Translations under genes and position numbers: made by a program
DNA from: Diaphorobacter ruginosibacter
GTDB lineage: Bacteria; Pseudomonadota; Gammaproteobacteria; Burkholderiales; Burkholderiaceae_C
Assembly: GCF_014395975.1 (NCBI RefSeq)
Contig: NZ_CP060714.1
Coordinates: 1,488,001 to 1,552,000 of the forward strand
Length of the DNA: 64,000 bases
Reading direction: 5' to 3'
Notes under the pieces: generated by a model
Told to the model about the DNA's origin: nothing
The model's input: only the letters and a program-made list of their open reading frames with translations
Database searches by the model: none
In this document: piece by piece, positions 19,301 to 26,563 of the stretch
Numbering within the stretch: the stretch's first letter is position 1
Layout: every line of letters begins with the position of its first letter

Positions 19301-19552
19301 CCGAATGCCACGATCAGCGGCAACAAGGTGGTGCTCACGCTGACCGATGGCGAGGATGGCGACAACGACCTGCAGGCCAATGGCTCCATCGTCGATCCGG
19401 GCGGCGTGGGCGTGACGAAGGCGGCTCCGCCCGTGGGCACCGCGACGCCGGTCCCGTCGCTGGGGGCGGGCGCCGTCGTGGGCCTGTCATGGGCCGTGGG
19501 TGCGCTGGCCTGGATGCGCTCGCGCCGCCGCAAGGGAGTGTTGCGAGGCTGA
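16343..19552 (+). CDS. Large secreted glycerophosphodiester phosphodiesterase with C-terminal sorting tail
   Basis: Start at the ATG at 16343 (MRQTTLAAAMATLLACSMAS), giving a signal peptide with cleavage near TQA; 1069 residues. Residues about 30-235 look like a concanavalin-type laminin/DUF1080-like domain. About 290-475 is a divergent TIM-barrel-like segment. The GDPD domain starts at VVGHRGMPAGGEN (His481) with AVENDIYITTDG and IMHDETVDRT. The C-terminal part contains a choice-of-anchor U-like region (PHWYEYPNATISG). It ends with TPVPSL, a hydrophobic helix and RSRRRK, like a PEP/IPTL-CTERM sorting signal. It would hydrolyse glycerophosphodiesters at the cell surface. The domain order outside GDPD is my reading. 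Confidence 0.85.
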   Translation: MRQTTLAAAMATLLACSMASTQAATEMVPLKAGSPAKARMALDARLLKADANGKVYANEVFSDKLATALPAGWRTPAWNKGTVGIDPATGNLIIDGTKDSTNMTAVILPAELESLSNYRVDMDFTMDAVNNDGRWASIMYRTSPQANTPNYEPYHQFAIRQNAMLANGTEFAVRRSGGWQVPDKKAFTEKIDSTRTYTATVIVHGDRVRQYLNGVLQQDTTIHAGLEKGGVGMQTAGTRMRVKSYKVTEQLTPLPELDMPVAVQETGTAASMAPTLVRSMSTLASSEGDGSSNSLFTLDSALNLASADGRSLGTLRDLFAQARRVTVPVVRIQDKATVDALLAFSNDVHALSDITFLSSDVQVLSYARRQLPGIRTAVDFSAAGLSGGNESLLKISGDTNRAGAKIALLPAHLVQREFVAHLQRLLVTVWAQSDATTAEQAAQVLTTGVNGVVASDSTVFADVMRRLPANTLLRKPLVVGHRGMPAGGENDENTLEGAKAAVAAGADAVENDIYITTDGHLVIMHDETVDRTMTGGTGRIEAMTLAQVKELRSKTKGWQVPTMREYFRAFKDKPITHFIEIKSATPAVVTQLKKEMAEEDVADQSIAISFLPAQMKLSTSEIPELALGFLGGAAGSGNVLNDVRTILNDTQANNSTFNPSYGGLARATMEAAKHRGTTFWPWTLNNSNDFYKFYSWGTNGLTTDYAKWASDFPVEISPAALPGKIALNEPTSLSVNLTTQVGETIQARANELVLLGGTAQAEAPSDGAIRFTSAGTAIVLPGYRYKMGDGTHSYVIVSRPVTLVVGDGEGNVLGNANSASGGKVACGSAVPGQASACTVTAQPGYAVTGALPAGDCPAGTWNDDRTVYTTGIISGRCTVNFTFVPLPAEASLAAVGKSGVLQATVSGGGSGLWAFDAGAALSVAAATGAPDNVSFPFGVTSFTVRGGEAGRQAVVELTYPEALPANARYYKFGKTRSHAQPHWYEYPNATISGNKVVLTLTDGEDGDNDLQANGSIVDPGGVGVTKAAPPVGTATPVPSLGAGAVVGLSWAVGALAWMRSRRRKGVLRG

Positions 19553-19600
19553 TCCGCCTGGCCTTAGGGCACTTTCCTCCGTGCCATGAGCCGTGAACAG

Positions 19601-19632
19601 AAAAGCCGCTGCAGGGGGCTGCAGCGGCTTTT
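19601..19632. terminator. Bidirectional intrinsic terminator
   Basis: AAAAGCCGCTGCAG and CTGCAGCGGCTTTT form a perfect 14-base stem around a short loop. It lies between the convergent phosphodiesterase gene and mog and can end both. Confidence 0.88.
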
Positions 19633-19659
19633 GGGGGAGGGGCACTTCCAGAAAGCAGT

Positions 19660-20295
19660 TCAGGCGCGTGTGCGAATCGCTGTTTTCGGGCGGAACCCCT
19701 TGCAGACCTCGTCCCGGGTCTCGAGGTAGGGGCCGCCGATCAGGTCGATGCAATACGGCACGGCGGCAAAGATGCCGTTGACCTTCTGCGTGCCGTCGGC
19801 GGCCTTCAGGCCCTGCAGCGTCTCGGCGATGGCCTTGGGCTGGCCGGGCAGGTTGATGATCAGGCTCTTGCCGCGGATGACGGCGACCTGGCGCGACAGG
19901 ATCGCGGTGGGCACGAAGGCGAGGCTGATCTGGCGCATCTGCTCGCCGAAGCCCGGCATCTCCTTGTCGGCCACGGCGAGCGTCGCCTCGGGCGTCACGT
20001 CGCGCGGGGCCGGGCCGGTGCCGCCGGTGGTGAGCACCAGCGAACAGCCGGCATCCACCAGGTCGATCAACGCGGCGCTGATGCCGTCCTGTTCGTCGGG
20101 AATCAGGCGCTCCACGAAGTCGATCGGGTTGTGCAGCGCGGCCCCAAGCCATTCCTTCAGCGCAGGCAGTCCCTTGTCGACATAGACCCCGGAGCTCGCG
20201 CGGTCGCTGATCGACACCACGCCGATCTTCACGCGCTCGGGCGTGGCTGGCAGGGCGGGCAGAGCGGACGTGTCGGTGGAGGATGTGGTCGTCAT
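19660..20295 (-). CDS. mog: Molybdopterin adenylyltransferase Mog
   Basis: Start at the ATG at 20295; the 211-residue protein begins MTTTSSTDTSALPALPATPE and enters the MogA/MoaB fold at RVKIGVVSISDRASSG. The core has LVLTTGGTGPAPRDVTPEAT and RGKSLIINLPGQPKAI, the MPT-binding motifs. Mog adenylylates molybdopterin before molybdenum insertion. It starts four bases after the darP stop, so the two are probably co-transcribed. The cox enzyme in this window needs molybdenum cofactor, but the genes are 12 kb apart. Confidence 0.93.
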   Translation of the reverse strand: MTTTSSTDTSALPALPATPERVKIGVVSISDRASSGVYVDKGLPALKEWLGAALHNPIDFVERLIPDEQDGISAALIDLVDAGCSLVLTTGGTGPAPRDVTPEATLAVADKEMPGFGEQMRQISLAFVPTAILSRQVAVIRGKSLIINLPGQPKAIAETLQGLKAADGTQKVNGIFAAVPYCIDLIGGPYLETRDEVCKGFRPKTAIRTRA

Positions 20296-20299
20296 GAGG

Positions 20300-20956
20300 T
20301 CAGGCGTCGTCTTCGCGTGATTCGGTGTTGGCTTCTTCTGCCGCGTTGTCCAGTTGCTCGCGCACCAGCTGGAACAGCTCGCGGTAGGCGCGGCCCTTGC
20401 GTGGCGCAAGGCCTTGCGATTCGGCGGCCTTGTCCTGGGCGGGGGCGTCCTTGCGGGCCTGGCGGATCAGCGCGCGGATCTGCTGGATGTCGGTGCGCGG
20501 GAACTGGTCGAGCCAGATGGCAAGGGATTCCTCGTGCGCTATCAGGCGGTCGCGCCACTGCTCGGCCAGGTGCAGCTGGAGCTTCTCGGCGGCGGAGCCG
20601 TTGCGCTGTTCGTCGAGTGCGGCGCGCACGGCCTGCACCTCGGCATCCTCGAGCTTGCGCATGAGCTTGCCGACGTACTGCATCTGGCGGCGCTTGCCTT
20701 CGAAGTTGGTGATGCGCTTGGCCTCGGCCAGCGCCTCCTGCAGCTTCTCCGGCAGGCTCAGTCGGTTGAAAAGGTCGGTGCGCAGGGTGAGCAGCTCGGC
20801 GCCCAGGTCCTGGAGCTCATCGCTCTCGCGCTTGAGATCGGTCTTGGTGGAACCTTCGGTTCCCTTGAGTTCGGCTTTCAGCTGCAGGTCGAGCTCGCTG
20901 CCTTCGGCAACGAACTGACCGCGAACAAAATAGCCTTTTTTGGGTTTGCGTGACAT
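20300..20956 (-). CDS. darP: Ribosome-associated protein DarP (YjgA, DUF615)
   Basis: The 218-residue, charge-rich helical protein matches DUF615: start MSRKPKKGYFVRGQFV, TKTDLKRESDELQDLG, LPEKLQEALAEAKRITNFEG and KRRQMQYVGKLMRKLED. DarP binds late 50S assembly intermediates and assists 23S maturation. A long acidic tail ends EDDA. It is divergent from pmbA, a neighbour arrangement commonly conserved in Proteobacteria, and leads into mog. Confidence 0.94.
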   Translation of the reverse strand: MSRKPKKGYFVRGQFVAEGSELDLQLKAELKGTEGSTKTDLKRESDELQDLGAELLTLRTDLFNRLSLPEKLQEALAEAKRITNFEGKRRQMQYVGKLMRKLEDAEVQAVRAALDEQRNGSAAEKLQLHLAEQWRDRLIAHEESLAIWLDQFPRTDIQQIRALIRQARKDAPAQDKAAESQGLAPRKGRAYRELFQLVREQLDNAAEEANTESREDDA

Positions 20957-21049
20957 GAAAGTGGTCTGTAGCGGGCCCCGAAGCGTCGCGCATGGATTCG
21001 GACATGCGCCCGGCAGGGGCTCAAAGTGGCAAGTATCATAGCCGCCGAT

Positions 21050-22459
21050 ATGAAAAAATCACCTTCCAACGCCAAGAGCGCCGCAGGGTCTCAACCCGAA
21101 AGCGGCTTCAGCTACACCCGAGATTTCTTTGCGGACCTGGTTGACCAGGCGCTGGCCCATGCCAAGAAGCTGGGCGCAACGGACGCCGGTGCCGATGCCT
21201 CGGAAGCCTGCGGATTGAGCGTGAGCGTGCGAAAAGGTGAACTGGAGACGGTGGAGCGCAATCGCGACAAGTCGCTGGGCGTGACCGTCTACATCGGCCA
21301 TCGGCGCGGCAACGCCAGCACGTCGGATTTCTCCGCACAGGCGGTGGAGCGCACGGTGCAGGCAGCTTACGACATTGCCCGCTTCACTGCAGAAGACCCG
21401 GTGGCCGGCCTTCCGGATGCAGAGGATATTGCCCCCGAGGGCAGCCACCGCGACCTGGACTTGTTCCACCCCTGGGACGTGAGCAGCGAGGAGGCTGCGC
21501 GCCTGGCGCTGGAGTGCGAGGCGGCTGCGTTCGCCACCAGCCGGCGCATCACCAACAGCGAGGGCGCGGGGGTCTCGGCCCAGCAGAGCCAGTTCTTCAG
21601 TGCCCACACGCGCGGTTTCCGGGGCGGCTACGCCAGTTCGCGCCACAGCGTGTCGGTTGCGCCGATCGCAGCGCTGCCGGGGCGGAATGCCGAAATGCAG
21701 CGGGATGCGTGGTACAGCTCCATGCGCAGCGCGGGCGACCTGGCGGCGCCCGCCGTCATTGGCCGCTACGCCGCCGAGCGCGCCCTGAGCCGCCTGGGCA
21801 GCCGCAAGGTCCGCACCACCGAGTGCCCGGTGCTGTTCGAGTCGCCCGCGGCCGCCGGCTTGCTGGGAGGCTTCGTGCAGGCCGTGAGCGGCGGTGCGCT
21901 GTACCGCAAGAGCAGCTTCCTGGTCGATTCGCTGGGCAAGGACATCTTCCCTGCCCACATCGACATTGCCGAGGACCCGTTCATCCGGGGTGGCAAGGGC
22001 AGCTCGCCGTATGACGACGAGGGCGTGCGCGTACAGGCCCGCAAGGTCGTCGATGCAGGCCGCGTGGAGGGCTATTTCCTCTCCAGCTACTCGGCCCGCA
22101 AGCTGGGCATGAAGACCACCGGCAATGCCGGCGGGTCGCACAATCTGGCACTCACGTCGCGCCTCACGCATGCGGGAGACGATCTCGACGCCATGCTGAA
22201 GAAGCTGGGAACCGGCTTGTTCGTGATCGAACTGATGGGTCAGGGCGTGAACTACGTGACCGGCGACTACTCGCGCGGCGCCAGCGGCTTCTGGGTGGAG
22301 AACGGCAAGATTGCCTTCCCGGTGCAGGAAATCACCATCGCGGGCAACCTCAAGGACATGTTTGCCGGCATCGTTGCGGTCGGCGCGGATGCCTACAACT
22401 ACGGGGCGAAGACCGTGGGATCGGTACTCATCGACAGGATGAAGGTCGCCGGAAGCTGA
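21050..22459 (+). CDS. pmbA: Metalloprotease PmbA/TldE
   Basis: Start at the ATG at 21050 (MKKSPSNAKSAAGS); 469 residues. Family features: SVRKGELETVERNRDKSLGV near the N-terminus, RRITNSEGAGVSAQQSQFF in the middle, and GNAGGSHNLALTS with GQGVNYVTGDYSRGASGFW in the C-terminal half. PmbA/TldE pairs with TldD to form a protease that processes peptides such as microcins and antitoxins; the metal site lies in TldD. The usual length is about 450, so the 20-residue N-terminal extension is modest. It is divergent from darP. Confidence 0.93.
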   Translation: MKKSPSNAKSAAGSQPESGFSYTRDFFADLVDQALAHAKKLGATDAGADASEACGLSVSVRKGELETVERNRDKSLGVTVYIGHRRGNASTSDFSAQAVERTVQAAYDIARFTAEDPVAGLPDAEDIAPEGSHRDLDLFHPWDVSSEEAARLALECEAAAFATSRRITNSEGAGVSAQQSQFFSAHTRGFRGGYASSRHSVSVAPIAALPGRNAEMQRDAWYSSMRSAGDLAAPAVIGRYAAERALSRLGSRKVRTTECPVLFESPAAAGLLGGFVQAVSGGALYRKSSFLVDSLGKDIFPAHIDIAEDPFIRGGKGSSPYDDEGVRVQARKVVDAGRVEGYFLSSYSARKLGMKTTGNAGGSHNLALTSRLTHAGDDLDAMLKKLGTGLFVIELMGQGVNYVTGDYSRGASGFWVENGKIAFPVQEITIAGNLKDMFAGIVAVGADAYNYGAKTVGSVLIDRMKVAGS

Positions 22460-22467
22460 CGGCATGC

Positions 22468-22491
22468 CCGGGCCGGCTGCGCGCCGGCCCT
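22468..22491. terminator. GC-rich stem-loop after pmbA
   Basis: GGGCCGGC (22470-22477) pairs with GCCGGCCC (22483-22490) nine bases after the pmbA stop. No T-run follows, so it may be a rho-independent terminator of weak type or only a transcript-end hairpin. Confidence 0.4.
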
Positions 22492-22509
22492 GCTGGATTC
22501 CCGGGCTTC

Positions 22510-22923
22510 TCAGGCGTGCCGGGCCGCTGGAAAGGACGGGCGGCCCTGAAGACCGGCGCGCCACTGCCAGGCAGCGATCACGAACACGCAGAGGGCCTGA
22601 ACGGCCAGATAGCCCTTGCCCAGCGCCGTGGTGCCGGGCAGTGCCAGCGCGAGGACCAGGCAGCCGATGCCCCAGCCCACGTTGCCGATCACGACGCATT
22701 GCAGCAGCCAGTTCCAGAGGCTCCCGGCGCGGGCCATCACGAGCAGCAGCGCTACATAGGCCAGGAGGAATACCGCGCTGCCGATCAGCAGGGCGGGGGC
22801 GATGCCGAGCCAGGCATGGAGCTGCCCCGGCAGCGCGAGTTGCAGAGCAGCGACGGCCGCGCAGGTGACGGCGTCGAGCCGCAGGATGGTCTTGAGGCCC
22901 GGATGATTGGCAATGTTCGACAT
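22510..22923 (-). CDS. Small four-helix membrane protein of unknown function
   Basis: I do not recognise a named family. The 137-residue protein has about four hydrophobic segments: about 16-37, 40-63, 68-94 and 100-118. They are separated by short polar turns, with a basic C-terminus. An AAGGAG site lies five bases before the ATG. It is on the same strand as the XRE regulator, 109 bases downstream, so the two may form a unit. Confidence 0.72.
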   Translation of the reverse strand: MSNIANHPGLKTILRLDAVTCAAVAALQLALPGQLHAWLGIAPALLIGSAVFLLAYVALLLVMARAGSLWNWLLQCVVIGNVGWGIGCLVLALALPGTTALGKGYLAVQALCVFVIAAWQWRAGLQGRPSFPAARHA

Positions 22924-23032
22924 GGGATCTCCTTGAAAGCGGGCAACATGCCCGGGTCAGGAGTCACTTTAGGAATGGCGGCGCTTTCCGTCGATTACCT
23001 CGGAGGTCATGCGACGGCGCTCGATGAGACGG

Positions 23033-23854
23033 CTACTGGTCCGCCATCGCCCGCAGCGCGCGCTCGCTGGCCGCATCGGCCGGATAGAACATTTCCACGC
23101 AGAGCTCCTGCAGGGTCACGTCCCGGGGCGTGCCGAAGCTCGTGACCGTGGTGAACAGCGAGAGGCTGACTTCCGGCAGATCCAGCAGGCAGGGCACGAG
23201 CAGCGGCTGCGGCTCCGCAGGGGCGGAAATCTGGCGCGGCGCGTCCTTCAGGCACGGGTAGGCCAGCACCTCGGCCTCCAGCGCCAGCAGCGCGGGGTCG
23301 CCGCTGCTGTCGATGGAGCGGCGCAGGTTCGCCAGCAGGTGCTGCGCCCAGTCCTGCAGGTTGCGGGTGTAGCGGGCGAGGCCATCCGGATGCAGCGAGG
23401 CGCGATAGATGTTGAGCGTGGGCTCGCGCAGCGCAGCGGGCAGCATCGCCGCCAGCGCCATCGCCGCACGATTGGCTAGCACCACGTTCCAGTGCCTGTC
23501 GAGCACCAGCGCGGGATAGGGCTGGTGCGCATCGAGCAGGCGCGTGAGCGCCTCGTGCACGGGGCGCATGTCGGGCGACTGGAGATTGCGCTGCGCATAG
23601 CGCGGTGCGTAGCCCGCGGCCAGCAGCATGGTGTTGCGCTCGCGAAGCGGCACGTCAAGCCGGTGCGCCACCGCCATCAGCAACTCGGCGCTGGGCCGCG
23701 ACCGGCCGGTCTCGATGAAGCTCAGGTGCCGGGTGGACAGCCCGGCATCGAGCGCGAGCTCCATCTGGCTCAGGCGTCGCCGCTGGCGCCAGTCGCGCAC
23801 GAGGTGGCCAACCGATGGCGCGGCGTGCGCGGTATCCGTGTGAAGGGCGTTCAT
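23033..23854 (-). CDS. XRE-family regulator with MmyB-like ligand-binding domain
   Basis: Start at the ATG at 23854 (MNALHTDTAHAAPSVGHLVR); 273 residues. An XRE helix-turn-helix occupies about 15-75 (RRRLSQMELALDAGLSTRHL, SFIETGRSRPSAELL). The remainder is the MmyB-like domain: YPALVLDRHWNVVLANRA, a long helical segment, and a C-terminal beta region ending LQELCVEMFYPADAASERAL. Proteins of this kind often repress a neighbouring gene and may bind fatty-acid-like ligands. The likely target is the small membrane protein gene downstream or an unlinked gene. Confidence 0.88.
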   Translation of the reverse strand: MNALHTDTAHAAPSVGHLVRDWRQRRRLSQMELALDAGLSTRHLSFIETGRSRPSAELLMAVAHRLDVPLRERNTMLLAAGYAPRYAQRNLQSPDMRPVHEALTRLLDAHQPYPALVLDRHWNVVLANRAAMALAAMLPAALREPTLNIYRASLHPDGLARYTRNLQDWAQHLLANLRRSIDSSGDPALLALEAEVLAYPCLKDAPRQISAPAEPQPLLVPCLLDLPEVSLSLFTTVTSFGTPRDVTLQELCVEMFYPADAASERALRAMADQ

Positions 23855-24033
23855 GCGTCCGACTCTATCGCAGCTTCGCCGCCCGGGCCTGGCAACTGTC
23901 TGGCAACTGCGCACGGGCGAACTGCTCCCAGGCCGCATGCTCAACGGGTGTGGAGAGGCTGCGTCGTCCGCAGCTTCCTGCACGGGATGGCCGAAAGTTG
24001 TTGTCATGGTTTCCATGTATTCCTGTTGTTGCC

Positions 24034-24285
24034 TCAGTCCTGGTTCTTCAGGCTGCGAATGTCCGCCGTCTGCTTTCGCAGTGCCACCTTGTCCGCACGG
24101 CGCTGCGCGCCCTGGCTGCGGATGTGCTTGCCCGCGGCGCCCGAGGACGCACGCAGGGTCAGTGCATGCGCCACGTGGTTGCGCGGCGTGGGTGGTGGAA
24201 GCTGCATGACCAGGGGCTGGCGCATGCGGCGAAGTTTCTTGGTTTGTCCCAGCGCGAAATCGCGCGAGAAGGTTTTTGCACTCAT
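24034..24285 (-). CDS. Small basic protein of unknown function
   Basis: The 83-residue protein is very basic (MSAKTFSRDFALGQTKKLRR), with LPPPTPRNHVAHAL in the middle and Arg/Lys-rich ends. A GGAG site stands six bases before the ATG. Its composition suggests nucleic-acid or ribosome association, but that is only a guess. I treat it as real because of the ribosome site and normal codon use. Confidence 0.55.
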   Translation of the reverse strand: MSAKTFSRDFALGQTKKLRRMRQPLVMQLPPPTPRNHVAHALTLRASSGAAGKHIRSQGAQRRADKVALRKQTADIRSLKNQD

Positions 24286-24883
24286 GTGCGCTCCGTGAAA
24301 ACCGGCAGGTGCGAACGCACGGCTGCGGGCCTTGTGCTCCCGAGCAGGCAGTTACGCGACCGATGAATGAAAGTTCATGCGACGCGCGGGGCCAGCCGGT
24401 GCGGATGGAGGCGCGTCAGGGTTGAGTGGTGTGGATCAGGAACAAGGTCATGGGCATCTCCCGGAACAGGAACGTCGGGTGCTGGTGCAGCAGCGGGATC
24501 TTCCGCAATGGCGGGCCGGAGGCTGTGCTGCGACTGCGTGCCGGCCGAACGATGGACTGGCACTACAGGGCAAGGCGCGATTGTGGATCGTGCTGGCGCA
24601 AAGGTGCAAGCGAGGGCCTGAAAAAATGAGCGAAGTACGATCGAAATCAGGGGATTAAGTAGCAAAAAGGAGACAGCCAGGCGATGGATCCAGTGCATGG
24701 CACGGCGGGTGGGGGTGGATGTCCGGCGCTGGGTGCGGGATGGGGCGCGTTCCTGATCGCTCGAAGCTGAAAACAGGGGTTAACCCCTAATCATGCGCGT
24801 GCGGCGCTTCCTACATTGAAAGCTCTTCGGTGGCATCGAGCGCATGTGCGCCAGTCCTCCGATGACGACAAGGGAGCCCCACC
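24286..24883. other. 598-base gene-poor region upstream of the sulfide dehydrogenase genes
   Basis: Short open frames on both strands (for example 24375-24698 minus) lack ribosome sites and recognisable motifs. The region includes an interrupted inverted repeat ATGAA-N6-TTCAT at about 24363-24378. Near the right end it includes a perfect palindrome (24776-24789) and then the leader of the cytochrome gene. It is the longest stretch without a supported gene in the window. Confidence 0.55.
24776..24789. promoter_or_regulatory. 14-base perfect palindrome upstream of fccA (candidate operator)
   Basis: AGGGGTTAACCCCT is a perfect palindrome centred about 100 bases before the ATG of the cytochrome c gene. 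No other regulatory protein adjoins these genes. It could bind a dimeric repressor or activator; the identity is unknown. Confidence 0.5.
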
Positions 24884-25228
24884 ATGAAACTGATCCGAAC
24901 CCTCTCGCTCGGTGCGGTCGGCCTGACCGTGCTGTTTGGCGCTGGAGCGTCGATGGCGCAGGCCGGCAATGCCGATGCGTCGCGCGCACTGCATGTGCGG
25001 CAACTGGCGGCCAATTGCGCTGCCTGCCACGGCACCGACGGGAAGGCGGTCTCCGGCTCGGCGCTGGCCGTGCTGGCAGGCATGCCCGCCGACCGGATGA
25101 TCGCCGCACTCACCGAGGCCAAGGCGGGCAAGCGCCCCGATTCCACGGTGATGCATCAGCTGGCCAAGGGGCTGAGCGATGAACAGATCAAGACGCTGGC
25201 GGATTACTTCGCCGCCCAGAAACCCTGA
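24884..25228 (+). CDS. fccA: Monoheme cytochrome c subunit of sulfide dehydrogenase (FccA-like)
   Basis: The 114-residue protein has a signal peptide (cleavage near AQA at 27) and one heme site CAACH (45-49). A Met in AGMPADRM (about 67-72) could be the axial ligand. The fold is a small class I cytochrome c. It lies 23 bases before a flavoprotein of the flavocytochrome c sulfide dehydrogenase type, so it should accept electrons from that subunit in the periplasm. The FccA subunit of phototrophs is often di-heme; this one is the short monoheme type. Confidence 0.88.
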   Translation: MKLIRTLSLGAVGLTVLFGAGASMAQAGNADASRALHVRQLAANCAACHGTDGKAVSGSALAVLAGMPADRMIAALTEAKAGKRPDSTVMHQLAKGLSDEQIKTLADYFAAQKP

Positions 25229-25251
25229 AGGAACAACTGGAGGACATCATC

Positions 25252-26544
25252 ATGCAAAGACGTGATCTCTTGAAGGCGTCGGCTTCGGTGGGCGCCCTGG
25301 GAACCCTGGGTGCCCTGAGCGGATGCGCGGGCCAGTCCGCGGCGGTCGGCGGTGCCAAGGCCCGTGTGGTCGTGGTAGGCGGTGGTTTCGGCGGAGCCAC
25401 GGCGGCCAAGTATGTGCGGCTGCTTTCCAGCCAGCGCGTCGATGTGACGCTGGTGGAGCCACAGGACAGTTTCGTGTCCTGCCCGCTCTCCAACCTGGTG
25501 CTGGGAGGCAGCAAGTCGATCGCCGACGTGACCACGAGCTACGCGGCGCTGGAGTCGCGCCACGGCGTGCGCCGCGTGAAGGACTGGGTGAAGTCCATCG
25601 ATCCGCAGAAGAAGACGGTCCAGCTCGCTGGCGGCCAGTCGCTGCCCTATGACAAGCTCATCCTCTCGCCGGGCATCGACCTGATGTGGAGCGGCGTGGA
25701 GGGCCTCGAGGCCGCCAATCGCAGCGGCGCGATCCTGCAGGCATGGAAGGCCGGCCCCGAGACGGTGGCACTGCGCCGGCAGCTCGAATCCATGCGCGAT
25801 GGCGGCGTCTATGCCATCGCCATCCCGGAGGCTCCCTACCGCTGCCCACCCGGCCCCTACGAGCGTGCAAGCCAGGTGGCGCATTACTTCAAGCAGCACA
25901 AGCCCAAGTCCAAGGTGCTGATTCTCGACGCGAACCAGGATGTCACGTCCAAGGGACCGCTGTTCAAGAAGTACTGGGCCGAGCAGTACAAGGGCATCAT
26001 CGAGTACCGCCCGGAGCACAAGGCCGTGGCGGTGGATGCCAAGGCCAATACGGTCAAGTTCGACGTGCAGAACGACGTGCGCGCCGACGTGCTCAACGTG
26101 CTGCCGCCGATGCGCGCGGGTGCGATCGCGGTGCAGTCGGGCCTTGCCACGGCGAACGCGCGCTGGTGCCTGGTGGACTACCAGACCTTTGAATCGACCG
26201 TGGCCAAGGACGTGCATGTGATCGGCGATTCGATCCAGATCGCGCCCGGCATGCCAAAGTCGGGGCACATGGCCAATGCGCATGCGAAGGTGGCTGCCGC
26301 CGCTGTCGTGGCGCAGCTCACGGGCCTGTCCGTGGCCGAGACGCCGCTGCTCACCAACACCTGCTACAGCTACGTCAGCGACAAGCAGGTGATCCACGTC
26401 GCATCGGTCCATCTCTACGACGCCAAGGACAAGACCTACAAGACGGTCCCCGGGTCGGGCGGCGTGTCCGCCGCTCCGTCCGATATCGAAGGCGTCTACG
26501 CCTGGAACTGGGCGCAGAACATCTGGGCCGACAGCCTGATGTGA
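25252..26544 (+). CDS. fccB: Flavocytochrome c sulfide dehydrogenase flavoprotein subunit
   Basis: The 430-residue protein begins MQRRDLLKASASVGALGTLG, a twin-arginine signal, and also has a lipobox-like LSGC at 22-25. The FAD-binding turn is VVGGGFGGATAA (41-52). Cys77 in SCPLSN fits the covalent FAD-linking cysteine of FCSD. Cys198 (YRCPPGPYERA) and Cys371 (NTCYSYVS) fit the redox disulfide. It would oxidise sulfide to sulfur or polysulfide and reduce the adjacent cytochrome. The pair probably serves sulfide detoxification or lithotrophic electron input. A ribosome site GGAGG precedes the ATG. Confidence 0.92.
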   Translation: MQRRDLLKASASVGALGTLGALSGCAGQSAAVGGAKARVVVVGGGFGGATAAKYVRLLSSQRVDVTLVEPQDSFVSCPLSNLVLGGSKSIADVTTSYAALESRHGVRRVKDWVKSIDPQKKTVQLAGGQSLPYDKLILSPGIDLMWSGVEGLEAANRSGAILQAWKAGPETVALRRQLESMRDGGVYAIAIPEAPYRCPPGPYERASQVAHYFKQHKPKSKVLILDANQDVTSKGPLFKKYWAEQYKGIIEYRPEHKAVAVDAKANTVKFDVQNDVRADVLNVLPPMRAGAIAVQSGLATANARWCLVDYQTFESTVAKDVHVIGDSIQIAPGMPKSGHMANAHAKVAAAAVVAQLTGLSVAETPLLTNTCYSYVSDKQVIHVASVHLYDAKDKTYKTVPGSGGVSAAPSDIEGVYAWNWAQNIWADSLM

Positions 26545-26563
26545 CAGGCGCGGCCGGGCCGGG

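Noticed and set aside
24375..24698. 107-codon minus-strand frame before fccA
   Set aside because: It has a hydrophobic start but no ribosome site, and the Pro/His-rich remainder shows no family signal.
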